The notes: a model not told the origin generated them from the sequence alone. 64,000 nucleotides of DNA from Paenibacillus marchantiophytorum (GCF_014640555.1 NZ_BMHE01000002.1:231890-295889), one strand, 5' to 3'. Shown: positions 43,132 to 53,229, counted from the first letter of the stretch. Program-made: numbers and translations.

Positions 43132-44710
43132 AGTGATGGTTGTGGATGACGAGCCGTGGGGAAGACGCTCGCTTCGTAAATTAATTGATGAGTTTTCCGC
43201 TGTTGTGGAAGTCGTTGCAGAAGCGAAGCACGGAGAAGAAGCCTTGCAGCTTATTCAGATCAGCAAGCCGCATATCGTGGTGACGGATATGAATATGCCT
43301 GTGATGGACGGCAAAGCGTTTCTGGAGCAGCTTTTTACGATTCATAAGGAGATCAAGGTGATTGTCAGCAGCGGGTATTCGGAATTCGAATATTTGAAAG
43401 CAGCTTTAACCTATCAGGTATGCGACTATGTGCTGAAGCCGGTATCGATCACGGATTTGCGCAGTGCGATCGATAAGGCGATCGAGGCGCTTCACAAAGA
43501 TGGGGATCTGCTTCAGCAGCGGCATCATGCGATGGCGGTTTGGAAGCTGCAAAGAGAGGTGTTCCTTCAGCATGTCGCCAATGAGCGCATTGTCAATCAG
43601 TCGGATATGTGGCGGCAAACGCATGAATTGAAAATAGCGCAAGCTTTCGAGGCCTATCGCGTCGTCATTCTGGCCTTTCGTCAGTTTCGGGAGGTTGCGG
43701 AAAGCAAATTTCATGGCAACGCCGATTTACTGATGTTTAGTTTGGAAAATATGCTCGCTGAAATGATTCAAAGCGAAGCACCGCTCGTTTTTACGGCAGA
43801 TGACAGGATGAAATTATGCGTAATCATGCCAATAGGCGATGATGGAACGGCCTATATGCGCAAGATTGTCAGCGAATTTCAGCAAGCGGCTTGCGAGATG
43901 TTGAAAATAGATACGGTGATTGGCGTCAGCTCGGAGGTTAGCGGTATAGATGCCCTGCCCAAAGCCTACGATGAAGCTCTTGCCGAGGTTTGGAACAATC
44001 CTTTCCATGGTTCAGGCTTATCCGCTTCTATCGACAATTCCAAAATGTCAGGCGCGGAAAGCGTGATTTTGAGCAACTTCGACATGAAGAACCTCAAGCA
44101 GGCTATCGTGAGCAAAAATGACAAGGAAATGCGCAGCCTGCTGGAGCTTTTTGTACAAAAGATTGCTGCCAGCAAGCATATTCGCATTCAAGAGGTTCAT
44201 TACGCGTATACGCGGTTGTCGGAAACGATCGCCAGCGGTATGAAGGAATTAGCTGTTCCTAATCAGCCGCCATTTGATTATCAGGCGCTGCACCAAATGA
44301 TGGAGCTTCAGGGCTTAACTTACTACGTTACTAAGATGACGGATCAGCTTGCAGAAACGTTTCAACATTGCGGCGCTCAAGACGCCGGCTCTCCCGTCAA
44401 GGAAATCACGGATTTTCTGCAAAAGCATTATTTCGAAGAGCTTAGCTTAGTGGATGTGGCGACGAGGTTTCATATGGACCCCAGCTATTTGAGCAAGCTG
44501 TTTAAAGCGGTGACGAACGAGAATTTCATTGAATATTTGACGCGGCTTCGGATGGAAAAAGCTTGTGAGCTGCTCCGCGCCTCTGACCGCAAAGTGAATG
44601 ACATTTCCGAATTGGTCGGCTATGAAAATCAACGGTATTTCAGCCATGTATTCAAAAAGTTCACAGGCCAGACGCCGTCTGACTATCGGGAATCGTGCGG
44701 AACGAGCTGA
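43124..44710 (+). CDS. Response regulator with AraC-type output domain (YesN-like)
   Basis: A 528-residue regulator. The start chosen is ATG at 43124 (MYRVMVVDDEPWG) after GAGGAA; an earlier in-frame ATG lies within the kinase gene without a signal. The receiver domain spans about 1-120, with the phosphorylation site Asp55 in VTDMNMPVMDG and Lys near 104 in YVLKPVSI. A long linker of about 290 residues follows, then an AraC double HTH in the last 100 residues (LSLVDVATRFHMDPSYLSKLFKAVTNEN, then ISELVGYENQRYFSHVFKKFTGQTPSDY). It partners the overlapping kinase and is expected to activate the transporter and glycosidase genes downstream. Confidence 0.93.
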   Translation: MYRVMVVDDEPWGRRSLRKLIDEFSAVVEVVAEAKHGEEALQLIQISKPHIVVTDMNMPVMDGKAFLEQLFTIHKEIKVIVSSGYSEFEYLKAALTYQVCDYVLKPVSITDLRSAIDKAIEALHKDGDLLQQRHHAMAVWKLQREVFLQHVANERIVNQSDMWRQTHELKIAQAFEAYRVVILAFRQFREVAESKFHGNADLLMFSLENMLAEMIQSEAPLVFTADDRMKLCVIMPIGDDGTAYMRKIVSEFQQAACEMLKIDTVIGVSSEVSGIDALPKAYDEALAEVWNNPFHGSGLSASIDNSKMSGAESVILSNFDMKNLKQAIVSKNDKEMRSLLELFVQKIAASKHIRIQEVHYAYTRLSETIASGMKELAVPNQPPFDYQALHQMMELQGLTYYVTKMTDQLAETFQHCGAQDAGSPVKEITDFLQKHYFEELSLVDVATRFHMDPSYLSKLFKAVTNENFIEYLTRLRMEKACELLRASDRKVNDISELVGYENQRYFSHVFKKFTGQTPSDYRESCGTS

Positions 44711-44839
44711 GGAAGTACAAAAAAGTGAACATCGACATGACAAGATATTGGATTACCGCGCAAGGCGGAGGAAGCTACAATGTAGACACAGGAGAACAAC
44801 AAGCTCTTCTGCATCTAGAGGAAGAAAAGGGGAAATTGC

Positions 44840-46162
44840 ATGAACAAAAGGTTAAGCCTGACGTTAACTCTGCTTCTGCTGACGACTATATTAGAGGCGT
44901 GCGGCAGCGGCAGCACTACAACTTCTGATCCTGCGCCAAGTGCGGGGGCTGCAAGCACCAAAGCGCCTGCCAAAGCGGCGGAGCCGGTCACGATTACATT
45001 TATGCATTTCAAGAGTGATGTGACGGATGGCATTCAGAAAATTGTCGATCAATTCGAGAAGCAGAATCCGACGATTAAGGTAGAGGTTCAGCCCGTCAAG
45101 TATGATGATTACTACACCCTGCTCAAAACCAAAATGGCGAGCGGTGATGTGATTGATATTTTCACGCTGAATGCGGGAAGCCAAACGAAATTGTTCGCGG
45201 ACGGCGGCTATTTAATGGATATTTCTGATCAGCCTTTTATGAAAAATTTTGAGCCGAATGTGATTAAGGAGCAAGCGACGGATGGGAAGAACTATCTGAT
45301 GCCGGTAAACTCCAGTCCGATTGCGGTTTTCTACAATAAGAAGATTTTCAAAGATTTGAATTTGGAAATTCCGAAAACGTACGATGCGTTGATGGCGGCA
45401 GCGAAGAAAATCAAAGATTCGGGCAAAACGGCTTTTGCGCTTGGCTGGAAAGATGCCTGGACGATGAAGATGTGGGAAGAGCGCGATTTCCCTAGCAACA
45501 CGGGACTTATTGCCAATCAACCGGATTTCTTCAGCAAAATTGAAAAAGGTACAGCCAAATTTGCCGATAACCCGGCTGTGAAAACGACGATTGAGCACGT
45601 GAAGCAATTGTACGATTACGGCAATAAAGATCAATTGGGTGTGGATTACAACGGGGCCGTCGATCTGTTCGCCAAAGGCGATGCCGCTATGATGTATATG
45701 GGTACTTGGCCGCTGGCGGATCTGGAGAAGAAAAACCCGGATCTGTACAACAATAATCTGGGTTACTTCCCTTATCCGTTCAGCAATGATGAAGCCAAAA
45801 ACAAATTGGAGTTTAACCCGGATGCGTCCTTGGCTATTGGCAGCAAATCCACGCACAAAGAAGCCGCTCTGAAATTCCTAGCTTATATGGGAAGCAAAGA
45901 GGGGGGAGACGCGTGGGTAACTAATACGAAGCTGCTCAGCTATGTCAAAGGCACAAACACGAATATTGCTCCTGCGATCAACGATCTTAAACCTTATATT
46001 GACGCCGGCAAAATCTACAATTCGCAAATTTATGTGGCCAATACAAGTATTGATTGGTCCACGCAATTTTCACAAAACTTGCAGAAGTTTATTTTTAATA
46101 AAATGACGCCTGACGAAATTGTCAAAGATATGGATGCATGGGTTGAGAAGAATCATAAGTAA
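44840..46162 (+). CDS. CUT1 sugar-binding lipoprotein, probably alpha-galactoside
   Basis: A 440-residue extracytoplasmic lipoprotein of the SBP_bac_1 class. The signal sequence ends in LLTTILEAC (lipid Cys about 21) with a Ser/Ala/Lys-rich linker. The mature fold begins EPVTITFMHFKSDVTDGIQKIVDQFEKQNPTIKVEVQPV, contains KMASGDVIDIFTLNAGSQ and VNSSPIAVFYNKKIFKDLNLEIPKTYD, and ends with the conserved WVEK tail. AAAGGGG precedes ATG. It is the first transporter gene downstream of the two-component pair. Two permeases and two glycosidases follow, so an alpha-galactoside such as melibiose or raffinose is likely (inference). Confidence 0.93.
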   Translation: MNKRLSLTLTLLLLTTILEACGSGSTTTSDPAPSAGAASTKAPAKAAEPVTITFMHFKSDVTDGIQKIVDQFEKQNPTIKVEVQPVKYDDYYTLLKTKMASGDVIDIFTLNAGSQTKLFADGGYLMDISDQPFMKNFEPNVIKEQATDGKNYLMPVNSSPIAVFYNKKIFKDLNLEIPKTYDALMAAAKKIKDSGKTAFALGWKDAWTMKMWEERDFPSNTGLIANQPDFFSKIEKGTAKFADNPAVKTTIEHVKQLYDYGNKDQLGVDYNGAVDLFAKGDAAMMYMGTWPLADLEKKNPDLYNNNLGYFPYPFSNDEAKNKLEFNPDASLAIGSKSTHKEAALKFLAYMGSKEGGDAWVTNTKLLSYVKGTNTNIAPAINDLKPYIDAGKIYNSQIYVANTSIDWSTQFSQNLQKFIFNKMTPDEIVKDMDAWVEKNHK

Positions 46163-46188
46163 GTTGATGGAATATAGAAAATAATGGA

Positions 46189-46242
46189 ATAAGGGTCTGT
46201 TCGACGTTCATTAGGTTGATTCGTCGTGCAGACTCTCCTTAT
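46189..46242 (+). other. Intercistronic stem-loop between binding-protein and permease genes
   Basis: Nested arms ATAAGG/CCTTAT, GTCTG/CAGAC and CGACG/CGTCG with short internal loops, in the 126-base gap after the lipoprotein gene. Only GCTGCGGTTTTTC follows, so partial termination or mRNA stabilisation is possible. It is positioned like the hairpin at 15586-15605 in the Lpl operon. Confidence 0.7.
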
Positions 46243-46288
46243 GCTGCGGTTTTTCTGCTATTTTCCTTGTCAAGAAAGGACGGAATGT

Positions 46289-47170
46289 ATGAAATCTTTG
46301 AAACGCACTTGGCAGCTTGAATCTTGGTACATCTTGTTTGTGCTTCCCGGACTGCTCCTCTTCCTATTCGCTGTGGTCGTTCCGCTAGCTATGGGGTTTA
46401 AATATTCGTTCACGAACTGGGACGGCTTGTCGGATAAGTTCCGTTATATCGGTTGGGATAACTATGTGCATGCCGTCACGGATAGCGACTTCTGGAGAGC
46501 GCTGATCAACACCTTTAAATATGCCATTATTTTGACTCTTCTGGTCAATGTTATAGCTCTGCTGCTTGCTCTTGTTCTGGATCAGTTTCTGAAATTCAGA
46601 AACATCTTTCGAACGATTTTCTTTTTGCCTAGCGTGATATCCATCGTGCTTTCCGGCTTTATTTGGAGCTATAACTATAGCAAAGGTTTACCTAATTTAT
46701 TTCATTTGTTCGGTAATGACAATGTCACAAGTCCACTGGGCAACCCCAGCTATGCTTTGTGGGGAATTATTGTTATTGCGGTGTGGCAGGGCATCGGCAC
46801 TCCGATGATCATCTTCATCGCCGGCTTGCAGAATATCCCGGCTGAATTGGTGGAAAGCGCCAAAATGGACGGCGCCGGTGTGCTGCATACGTTCCGTCAT
46901 GTGACGCTACCGCTGATCGCTCCTTCCGTCACCATCAATATGGTGCTGGTTCTGACAGGCGCCTTGAAAGTATTTGATCTGGTCTATGTGACGACCAATG
47001 GCGGCCCTGCATTTTCGACAGATGTCTTATCCACCTTTATTTACCGCGCCTCATTCACCTCGCTTAAGGGTGGGTATGCGACGGCTTTATCGATGATATT
47101 TTTCCTCATTTTAGTGGTGGTCACCTTGGTTCAATTGCAGATTTTCAGGAAAAAGGAAGTGGAAATTTAG
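46289..47170 (+). CDS. CUT1 sugar ABC permease (MsmF/MalF-like)
   Basis: A 293-residue permease with six membrane spans. The start chosen is ATG at 46289 (MKSLKRTWQLESW), eight bases after AAAGGA; an upstream in-frame ATG would fall in the hairpin region. The EAA coupling loop is visible as AELVESAKMDGAGVLHTFRHVTLPLIAPSVTIN, and the family's TNGGPAFSTDVLSTFIYRASF segment lies near the end. Its stop codon overlaps the GTG of the second permease by one base. It is part of the alpha-galactoside importer. Confidence 0.94.
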   Translation: MKSLKRTWQLESWYILFVLPGLLLFLFAVVVPLAMGFKYSFTNWDGLSDKFRYIGWDNYVHAVTDSDFWRALINTFKYAIILTLLVNVIALLLALVLDQFLKFRNIFRTIFFLPSVISIVLSGFIWSYNYSKGLPNLFHLFGNDNVTSPLGNPSYALWGIIVIAVWQGIGTPMIIFIAGLQNIPAELVESAKMDGAGVLHTFRHVTLPLIAPSVTINMVLVLTGALKVFDLVYVTTNGGPAFSTDVLSTFIYRASFTSLKGGYATALSMIFFLILVVVTLVQLQIFRKKEVEI

Positions 47171-47988
47171 TGAAACAGACGCATGTGATCGTATTTATCT
47201 TTATTCTGCTGCTGTCACTGCTCTTTCTCTTCCCGTTCTACGTCGCTATTCTCATGTCGTTGAAGACGAGCCAGGAAACGTTCCTCTCGTTTTATGGGAT
47301 TCCATCAGCATTACATGTGGATAACTATATTCATGCGTGGAATACTTCGCACTATCCGAGAGCGATCATGAATAGCCTAATCATTACGATTGGTTCCGTG
47401 CTGTTGATTGTAGCGGTGTCAGCGCTGGCTGGATACTCGATTGCAAGACGCAAAGGGTGGGCGTACCAGCTGATTTTTCTGCTTTTTTTGGCAGGGATCA
47501 TGGTTCCTTTTCAGATTACAGCGCTGCCGCTGTATAAGCTGGGCAAGCTGTTCCATATGATTAATACCCATTGGGGGATTATCTTGATTTATGGCGGCGC
47601 GGGCGTACAAACGGGCGTGTTTTTCTATAACGGATTTATTAAGGCAATCTCTCGAGAATTTGAAGAGGCGGCAAAGATTGACGGCTGCTCGGTGCCGGGC
47701 ACATTCTTTCGGATTATTTTCCCGCTGTTGAAACCAGTGACTTCGACGGTGATCGTTTTGAATGTTTTATATATCTGGAATGACTTTCTGCTTCCTCTGC
47801 TTTTCTTGCAAAAGGATAAGTTCCGCACCATTCCCTTGCAGCAGTATTATTTCTTCGGGCAATACAGCAGCGATTTGAATCTTGCGTTTGCGTATGCCGT
47901 GATGGGCATGATCCCAATCGTTGTTTTTTTCCTCTTTATGCAAAAGTTTATTGTCAAAGGAATTACCGCAGGAGCGATCAAAGGGTAA
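47170..47988 (+). CDS. CUT1 sugar ABC permease (MsmG/MalG-like)
   Basis: A 272-residue permease with six membrane spans and the EAA loop REFEEAAKIDGCSVPGTFFRIIFPLLKPVTST. It ends in QKFIVKGITAGAIKG, the usual MalG-type tail. It starts with GTG overlapping the previous TAG, so it is translationally coupled. It pairs with the MsmF-like protein. No ATPase gene is present in the operon, so a shared MsmX-type ATPase is implied. Confidence 0.94.
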   Translation: MKQTHVIVFIFILLLSLLFLFPFYVAILMSLKTSQETFLSFYGIPSALHVDNYIHAWNTSHYPRAIMNSLIITIGSVLLIVAVSALAGYSIARRKGWAYQLIFLLFLAGIMVPFQITALPLYKLGKLFHMINTHWGIILIYGGAGVQTGVFFYNGFIKAISREFEEAAKIDGCSVPGTFFRIIFPLLKPVTSTVIVLNVLYIWNDFLLPLLFLQKDKFRTIPLQQYYFFGQYSSDLNLAFAYAVMGMIPIVVFFLFMQKFIVKGITAGAIKG

Positions 47989-48033
47989 GTCGAGTCTACG
48001 AGCTTTCCGAAGAAAACTTGGAGGAGGATTTGG

Positions 48034-51000
48034 ATGAAGAAGTATGTTGGCTTGATGTTGATTGTGTTCATGTTATTAGGTGGTTTGGTGCCTGCAAGCT
48101 ATGCAGCCAGTGTATCCATCACCCAGACAGGTCAAGTCGTGACCGCAACGAACGGAGCTTTGACGATTACGTATGATTTGAGTACAGGGCGGGGTAATCT
48201 CAGTTCGGCAGGGGTAACGATTCTAGCGAATTTTTATTCCGATTATGCGGTGTCGGGAAGCGCAACGAGAATTAATTCCTACGATGCGGCTGCACGCACA
48301 GCAAGCTGGACATCGATTGGCAGCGATGGATATGGCACCGGAGGCTATAAGCTGACGCTTACGAGCAGTTTGAGCTCGGGCTCGACGATTGTTTTAAACA
48401 TCTATCTGTATGCCGATATCCCTTACTTTCTAACAGATATGCAGGTGCAGAAGGGGACGAGCCAGACGCTCGATTTCTTGGAGCCGATCGCTTCTCAGAA
48501 TCTTGCGATTGCAGCCGGATCGAATAAGAAAGTATTCACGACGCCGTTCACGAACAATAACGATTTTGGCGTTGCGCCTGTGAATGCTTTTGGCAGCTTT
48601 ACCGGCACAAGCTATTGGGTAACGTCGGTGTTCGATGACACGACCAAAAATGGTTTGGTTGCCGGCGCGGCAACGGTGAAGAATTGGGTCAGCGCGCAGT
48701 ATCTTGCTCCTGCTTCGTCAGCGAACGGGAATTTAACGGGCTTCTCGGTCTATAACAATGGCGGCAAGCAAAGTGGAACGAGCGTATCCAGCGATAAGTT
48801 TTTTCTTGGCTATTATGCGGATTACCGTACAGGGCTTGAGGAATTTGGAGCCAAGTACAATGTAGGTGAACCTCATTTAACTTGGAGCGGCGGAGTTCCG
48901 GTAGGCTATAACAGCTGGTATTCCCTGCGATTTGATGATTTGACCGCAGAGAATATGTATCCTCTGGTTGATTATGTAGCGAATAATATGCAAAGCAAAG
49001 GCTATCAATATGTCAATCTGGATGCAGGCTGGGAAATCGGTGATGGCGATTGGACGCCGAATGCCGCCAAATGGCCTGTGAAGGTCGCTGGTGAGAATCC
49101 GATGAAATCGTTCACCAATTATGTGCACAGCAAAGGATTGAAGGCGGGCACTTACATCAACCCATTTAGCGTAGAGTCCAGTTTCTTGGACACAACGATT
49201 CCGAATACCAGCTATACGTTCAGGCAGGCTGTTCTCAGGGATACGTCAGGCGCGCTTAAAACGACCTACATCGGTACTTATGCGCTGGATACCACGCATC
49301 CAGGCACGCAGCAATATTTGCGGGATTCGATTCAGCGCTATATCGATTGGGGATTCGATTATATCAAGGCTGATTTCCTTGATTTCGGCTTGTACGAAGG
49401 CAATCATTATGACAGCACCAAAAATGGCATGCAAGCCTATCGCTTAGGAATGGGAATCTTGAAGGATAAAGTGTTGGCCGCCGGTCGTCCCATTTTTATC
49501 GATGAATCGATTTCACCGCTTCTGCCAGCGGCATTCGCTCATGGGCGCCGATTAGGCTGCGATACAGAGCTTGGCGTGACTGGCGGGGGTATGACGTATA
49601 CAGGGTATGAACGGCAAGCCTTCAATGCCGCTGCCTCTTGGTTTTCCAACGGGACGATCTGGCAGTATAACGATGGCGATATGGAAATGGTCGATAATCT
49701 ATCCGGCAATGGCAGCAATCGTTATGATAAAAATCAAGCCCGGCTGTTAACGAATGCCGTGGCATTAGCAGGCGGCCACTGGCTGGTCAGCGAGCAGCTG
49801 TCTGCAGTGCCGGATGATAAGATGGACATTTTGCGGAATAGCAAATTGCTGCAAATTTCCCAATTAGGGAAAGCGGCGAAACCGGTCAGCATGACCAATT
49901 TCTATGCTGGCGGCGAACATTCTCCTTCCCAGCTGTATCTAACGGATACGAATGGAGATCGGATCGTCGGTCTCTCCAATTGGGCGAACACAGCCGCTTC
50001 GGTGACAGTGACTTTTGCTGATCTGGGCTTGAGCGCCACTACGCCTTATTATGTCAGCGACTTGTATAAAGGGATTAGCTTGGGGACGTTTACAGGCAGC
50101 TACACGCAAAGCTTCGCCGATGCGGATGCAACGATGATTGCCATCTCTGCAGCGAACCCGTCACTGCCCTCTGCGCCTGTGAATATATCGTTGGGCAAAA
50201 CAGCGACGGCTTCCTCCCTGTGGTCAGCGGGGTATGAAGCCTCCAAAGCGAATGACGGCAGCATGGCGACCCGCTGGAACAGCGCTTCCGGCCAAGTGAG
50301 CAACCAATGGCTGGAAATTAATTTCGGAGCAAGCACAACGGTGAACCGTGTAACGCTTAAGGAATATGGCCAGCGAGCAACCCAGTACCAATTGCAAGCG
50401 TGGAATGGAAGCAGCTATGTCAACCTTGTGAATGGGAACAAGCTTGGCTTTGAGAAGGAAATTAATTTTGCGGCTGTAACGACGACCAAACTACGGATGA
50501 ATATTCAATATGCATCGGCTGAACCGTCGATATTTGAATTCGAGGCGTTTCAAGTCAGCGGGAACTCAGGCGCTGTTGTGGATCAAGATGATAGCGGCGC
50601 ATCTTTCAGCCCGTACCACGACCTGCGGGGCCAAATTCAGCGTATGCAAGTATTCAAGCCAAGCACAACGAACGTGCCAAGAATTGATATTTACAGCTAT
50701 AAGAACGGATCGCCCAAAGGTCCGCTCACGATCGACATCGTAGCTCTGGATGCAAGCTTGAATCCGACGAGCCGATTGTTCACAACGACGATTTTGGCGG
50801 TTAATTTCCCAACAACAGTCAGCTTAATTCCGATTTATACGAGGCTGACCGGATTGACCGCGAATGGCAATTACGGCATTATTTTGCGCTCGCCTTCCAC
50901 GGTTGAATCCGCCGCCAACAACTATTTTGGGATGGCCTATAGCGATAGCAACCCATATGCGAATGGGATGGAGAGGCTTTCCATCGATGGCGGAGCTACG

Positions 51001-51054
51001 TGGACAACGGAAAACAGCGGAAATCGCGATTTGCAATTTACCGTCTATAAGTGA
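48034..51054 (+). CDS. Secreted clan GH-D glycosidase with discoidin and C-terminal domains
   Basis: A 1006-residue exported enzyme. The Sec signal peptide ends near residue 25 (LVPASYAA), with no lipobox. Residues about 27-290 form a beta-sandwich; a TIM barrel of the GH27/GH36 type follows (VPVGYNSWYSLRFDDLTAEN near 293). The likely nucleophile is Asp447 in DYIKADFLDFG and the likely acid/base an Asp near 510 (LGCDTELG). A small beta domain follows to about 710, then an F5/8-type discoidin domain at about 716-835 (LGKTATASSLWSAGYEASKA) and a final about 160-residue domain I cannot name. RBS is GGAGGAGG. It probably cleaves alpha-galactosidic or similar linkages outside the cell to feed the importer; exact specificity is unknown. 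Confidence 0.85.
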   Translation: MKKYVGLMLIVFMLLGGLVPASYAASVSITQTGQVVTATNGALTITYDLSTGRGNLSSAGVTILANFYSDYAVSGSATRINSYDAAARTASWTSIGSDGYGTGGYKLTLTSSLSSGSTIVLNIYLYADIPYFLTDMQVQKGTSQTLDFLEPIASQNLAIAAGSNKKVFTTPFTNNNDFGVAPVNAFGSFTGTSYWVTSVFDDTTKNGLVAGAATVKNWVSAQYLAPASSANGNLTGFSVYNNGGKQSGTSVSSDKFFLGYYADYRTGLEEFGAKYNVGEPHLTWSGGVPVGYNSWYSLRFDDLTAENMYPLVDYVANNMQSKGYQYVNLDAGWEIGDGDWTPNAAKWPVKVAGENPMKSFTNYVHSKGLKAGTYINPFSVESSFLDTTIPNTSYTFRQAVLRDTSGALKTTYIGTYALDTTHPGTQQYLRDSIQRYIDWGFDYIKADFLDFGLYEGNHYDSTKNGMQAYRLGMGILKDKVLAAGRPIFIDESISPLLPAAFAHGRRLGCDTELGVTGGGMTYTGYERQAFNAAASWFSNGTIWQYNDGDMEMVDNLSGNGSNRYDKNQARLLTNAVALAGGHWLVSEQLSAVPDDKMDILRNSKLLQISQLGKAAKPVSMTNFYAGGEHSPSQLYLTDTNGDRIVGLSNWANTAASVTVTFADLGLSATTPYYVSDLYKGISLGTFTGSYTQSFADADATMIAISAANPSLPSAPVNISLGKTATASSLWSAGYEASKANDGSMATRWNSASGQVSNQWLEINFGASTTVNRVTLKEYGQRATQYQLQAWNGSSYVNLVNGNKLGFEKEINFAAVTTTKLRMNIQYASAEPSIFEFEAFQVSGNSGAVVDQDDSGASFSPYHDLRGQIQRMQVFKPSTTNVPRIDIYSYKNGSPKGPLTIDIVALDASLNPTSRLFTTTILAVNFPTTVSLIPIYTRLTGLTANGNYGIILRSPSTVESAANNYFGMAYSDSNPYANGMERLSIDGGATWTTENSGNRDLQFTVYK

Positions 51055-51082
51055 ATGAAATAAACAGATGAGGGTGTTGGCC

Positions 51083-53188
51083 TTGCCGATAATTTATCAC
51101 GAAGATTTGCGATTATTCGAAATTGAAACGCGCACGACCTCCTATGTGTTTGGCTTGAATGACAAAGGGGTCCTGCAGCAGATTTATTGGGGAGATGCCA
51201 TTGATGCGCGCGAATGCGCGCATCTTCTGCAAAGCCGTCATCACAGTTCCTTTGATGCTGAAGTGGATAGGGAAAAGGAAGAATACGGCGGTCATGGCGG
51301 AAGCAGCTATGTGGAGCCGTGCTTGAAGGTTAGGTTCCAAGATGGCGTCAGAGATTTGAAACTGGCCTACAAGGGGTTTGCAATTGAGCAGGACACACTC
51401 CGAGTCATTCTCAAAGACGTTCATTATGATCTGATCGTCAATCTAACTTACAAAGTCATTGACGAGCATGATTTGATTGAACGGACTGCCGAGGTTGTCA
51501 ATCAGAGCGACACGGAGGTCGTCATCGAGCAAATGATGTCCGCAGCCTGGTCTTTGCCCATTCTTCCAAGCTATCGTCTGACGCATGTGTCGGGAAGATG
51601 GTCCGGAGAGTTTCAGCTTAGAGACACCATGCTGTCGGAGGGCAAGAAAACCTTGGAATCCAGAAGAGGCTTCACGGGGGCCCATGCGAATCCATGGTTT
51701 GCTGTGGATAACGGGAAGGCGGACGAAATTTCCGGCAAGGTGTGGTTTGGCGTTCTGGGCTGGAGCGGGAACTGGAAAATCGTTGCGGAGAAAACGAATT
51801 TCAACCATGTGCGCGTTGTTGGCGGCATGAACGATTTTGACTGTCCGATTCTGCTGCAAGGTGGGGAGCGCATAACGTCCCCGTCTTTCATCGGCGGCTA
51901 TACTTCGCGGGGCTTCGGTGACATGAGCAGGCAGCTTCACAGTTATCAGCGGGCTTTCGTTTTTCCATCGCAGGCTCATCGCAGGGTGCTGTATAATTCG
52001 TGGGAAGCGACGTACTTCCAAGTCGAAGCTCAAGGGCAAATGGAGCTGGCGCGATCGGCTGCGAAGCTTGGCGTAGAGCTTTTCGTTGTGGATGACGGCT
52101 GGTTCGGCAGCAGAAACAGCGACCAGGCAGGTCTGGGGGACTGGCATGTGAATGCCGAGAAATTCCCGAATGGGCTTGAGGAGCTGATTGATGAAGTCAC
52201 CAGCCTTGGCATGGACTTCGGCATCTGGGTTGAGCCTGAATCTGTCAATCCTGATAGCGATCTATACAGGAAGCATCCGGATTGGGTGTATCAATACCCG
52301 ACACGGGAGGGCACCTTGCAGAGGAATCAATTGCTGCTTAATTTGGGCAAGCCGGAAGTAAAACAGTATATTCTCGACTTCATGACGGAGTTATTGAGCA
52401 GCTACAGCATCACTTTTATCAAATGGGATATGAATCGCACCTTGACAGAAGCAGGGACAGCCGACGATATCCAGAATCCTTATCATGCCGTATGGGTGCA
52501 GCATGTGCAGAGCTTGTACGAAATCTGGGCTGAGCTGAGGACGAAATTCCCCCATGTCGAATTCGAATCCTGCGCGGGCGGGGGCTCCAGAATCGACTTG
52601 GGCATTCTTCGCTATGCCGATCAGGTATGGCCAAGCGACAACACGGATGCCTTTGATCGCCTGCGTATTCAGGAGGGCTTTGCTTACGTGTATAGTCCGC
52701 AAGTGATGATGTGCTGGGTTACCGAGTCGCCGCATAGCTTGAACGGAAGGAGCCTTTCACTGGCCTTTCGCTTCCACAGCGCCATGATGGGAGGGCTCGG
52801 CATCGGGGCCAACTTGAAACTGTGGTCGGAGGAGGAAATGCAAGAAGCTGCCGCTTATATTGCCCAGTATAAAGAGATTAGACACATCATAATGGCGGGT
52901 CATCAGTATCGCTTGCGATCGCTGAGAGATTCGGATGTGGCTGCCGTTCAATATGTAAGCAAGGACGGGGACGAAGCGGTTGTGTTTCTATTTCTGCATG
53001 CGCAGCAGTTTGGCAATTCCTCGCCGAGCATAAGCCTACAGGGCTTGGAGCCGAATGCCGATTATTTGGTGCATGGCTTGGAGCAGGAACCGGTCCCATT
53101 CAAAGGTAAAAACTTGATGCATGTGGGCTTGAATCCCAAATTAACGGGTGATTATGACAGTGCTCTCATTCGGTTGCAAAGGGTGTAG
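51083..53188 (+). CDS. Alpha-galactosidase, family GH36
   Basis: A 701-residue cytoplasmic enzyme hydrolysing terminal alpha-1,6-galactose from melibiose and raffinose-type sugars. The start favoured is TTG at 51083 (MPIIYHEDLRL) after GAGGGTG; the ATG five codons upstream contains that signal and has none of its own. An N-terminal supersandwich spans to about 320, then the barrel with LFVVDDGWFGSRNSDQAGLGDW near 340, nucleophile Asp449 in FIKWDMNRT, the sugar-binding CAGGGSRIDLG, and acid/base Asp519 in VWPSDNTDAFDR. It follows the secreted glycosidase by 13 bases and ends the operon before the terminator at 53230. Without a signal peptide, it digests imported oligosaccharides. Confidence 0.95.
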   Translation: MPIIYHEDLRLFEIETRTTSYVFGLNDKGVLQQIYWGDAIDARECAHLLQSRHHSSFDAEVDREKEEYGGHGGSSYVEPCLKVRFQDGVRDLKLAYKGFAIEQDTLRVILKDVHYDLIVNLTYKVIDEHDLIERTAEVVNQSDTEVVIEQMMSAAWSLPILPSYRLTHVSGRWSGEFQLRDTMLSEGKKTLESRRGFTGAHANPWFAVDNGKADEISGKVWFGVLGWSGNWKIVAEKTNFNHVRVVGGMNDFDCPILLQGGERITSPSFIGGYTSRGFGDMSRQLHSYQRAFVFPSQAHRRVLYNSWEATYFQVEAQGQMELARSAAKLGVELFVVDDGWFGSRNSDQAGLGDWHVNAEKFPNGLEELIDEVTSLGMDFGIWVEPESVNPDSDLYRKHPDWVYQYPTREGTLQRNQLLLNLGKPEVKQYILDFMTELLSSYSITFIKWDMNRTLTEAGTADDIQNPYHAVWVQHVQSLYEIWAELRTKFPHVEFESCAGGGSRIDLGILRYADQVWPSDNTDAFDRLRIQEGFAYVYSPQVMMCWVTESPHSLNGRSLSLAFRFHSAMMGGLGIGANLKLWSEEEMQEAAAYIAQYKEIRHIIMAGHQYRLRSLRDSDVAAVQYVSKDGDEAVVFLFLHAQQFGNSSPSISLQGLEPNADYLVHGLEQEPVPFKGKNLMHVGLNPKLTGDYDSALIRLQRV

Positions 53189-53229
53189 CGCAGAAAAATA
53201 TTTGTTCGAGTGAAAAATGTCTGAAATGC

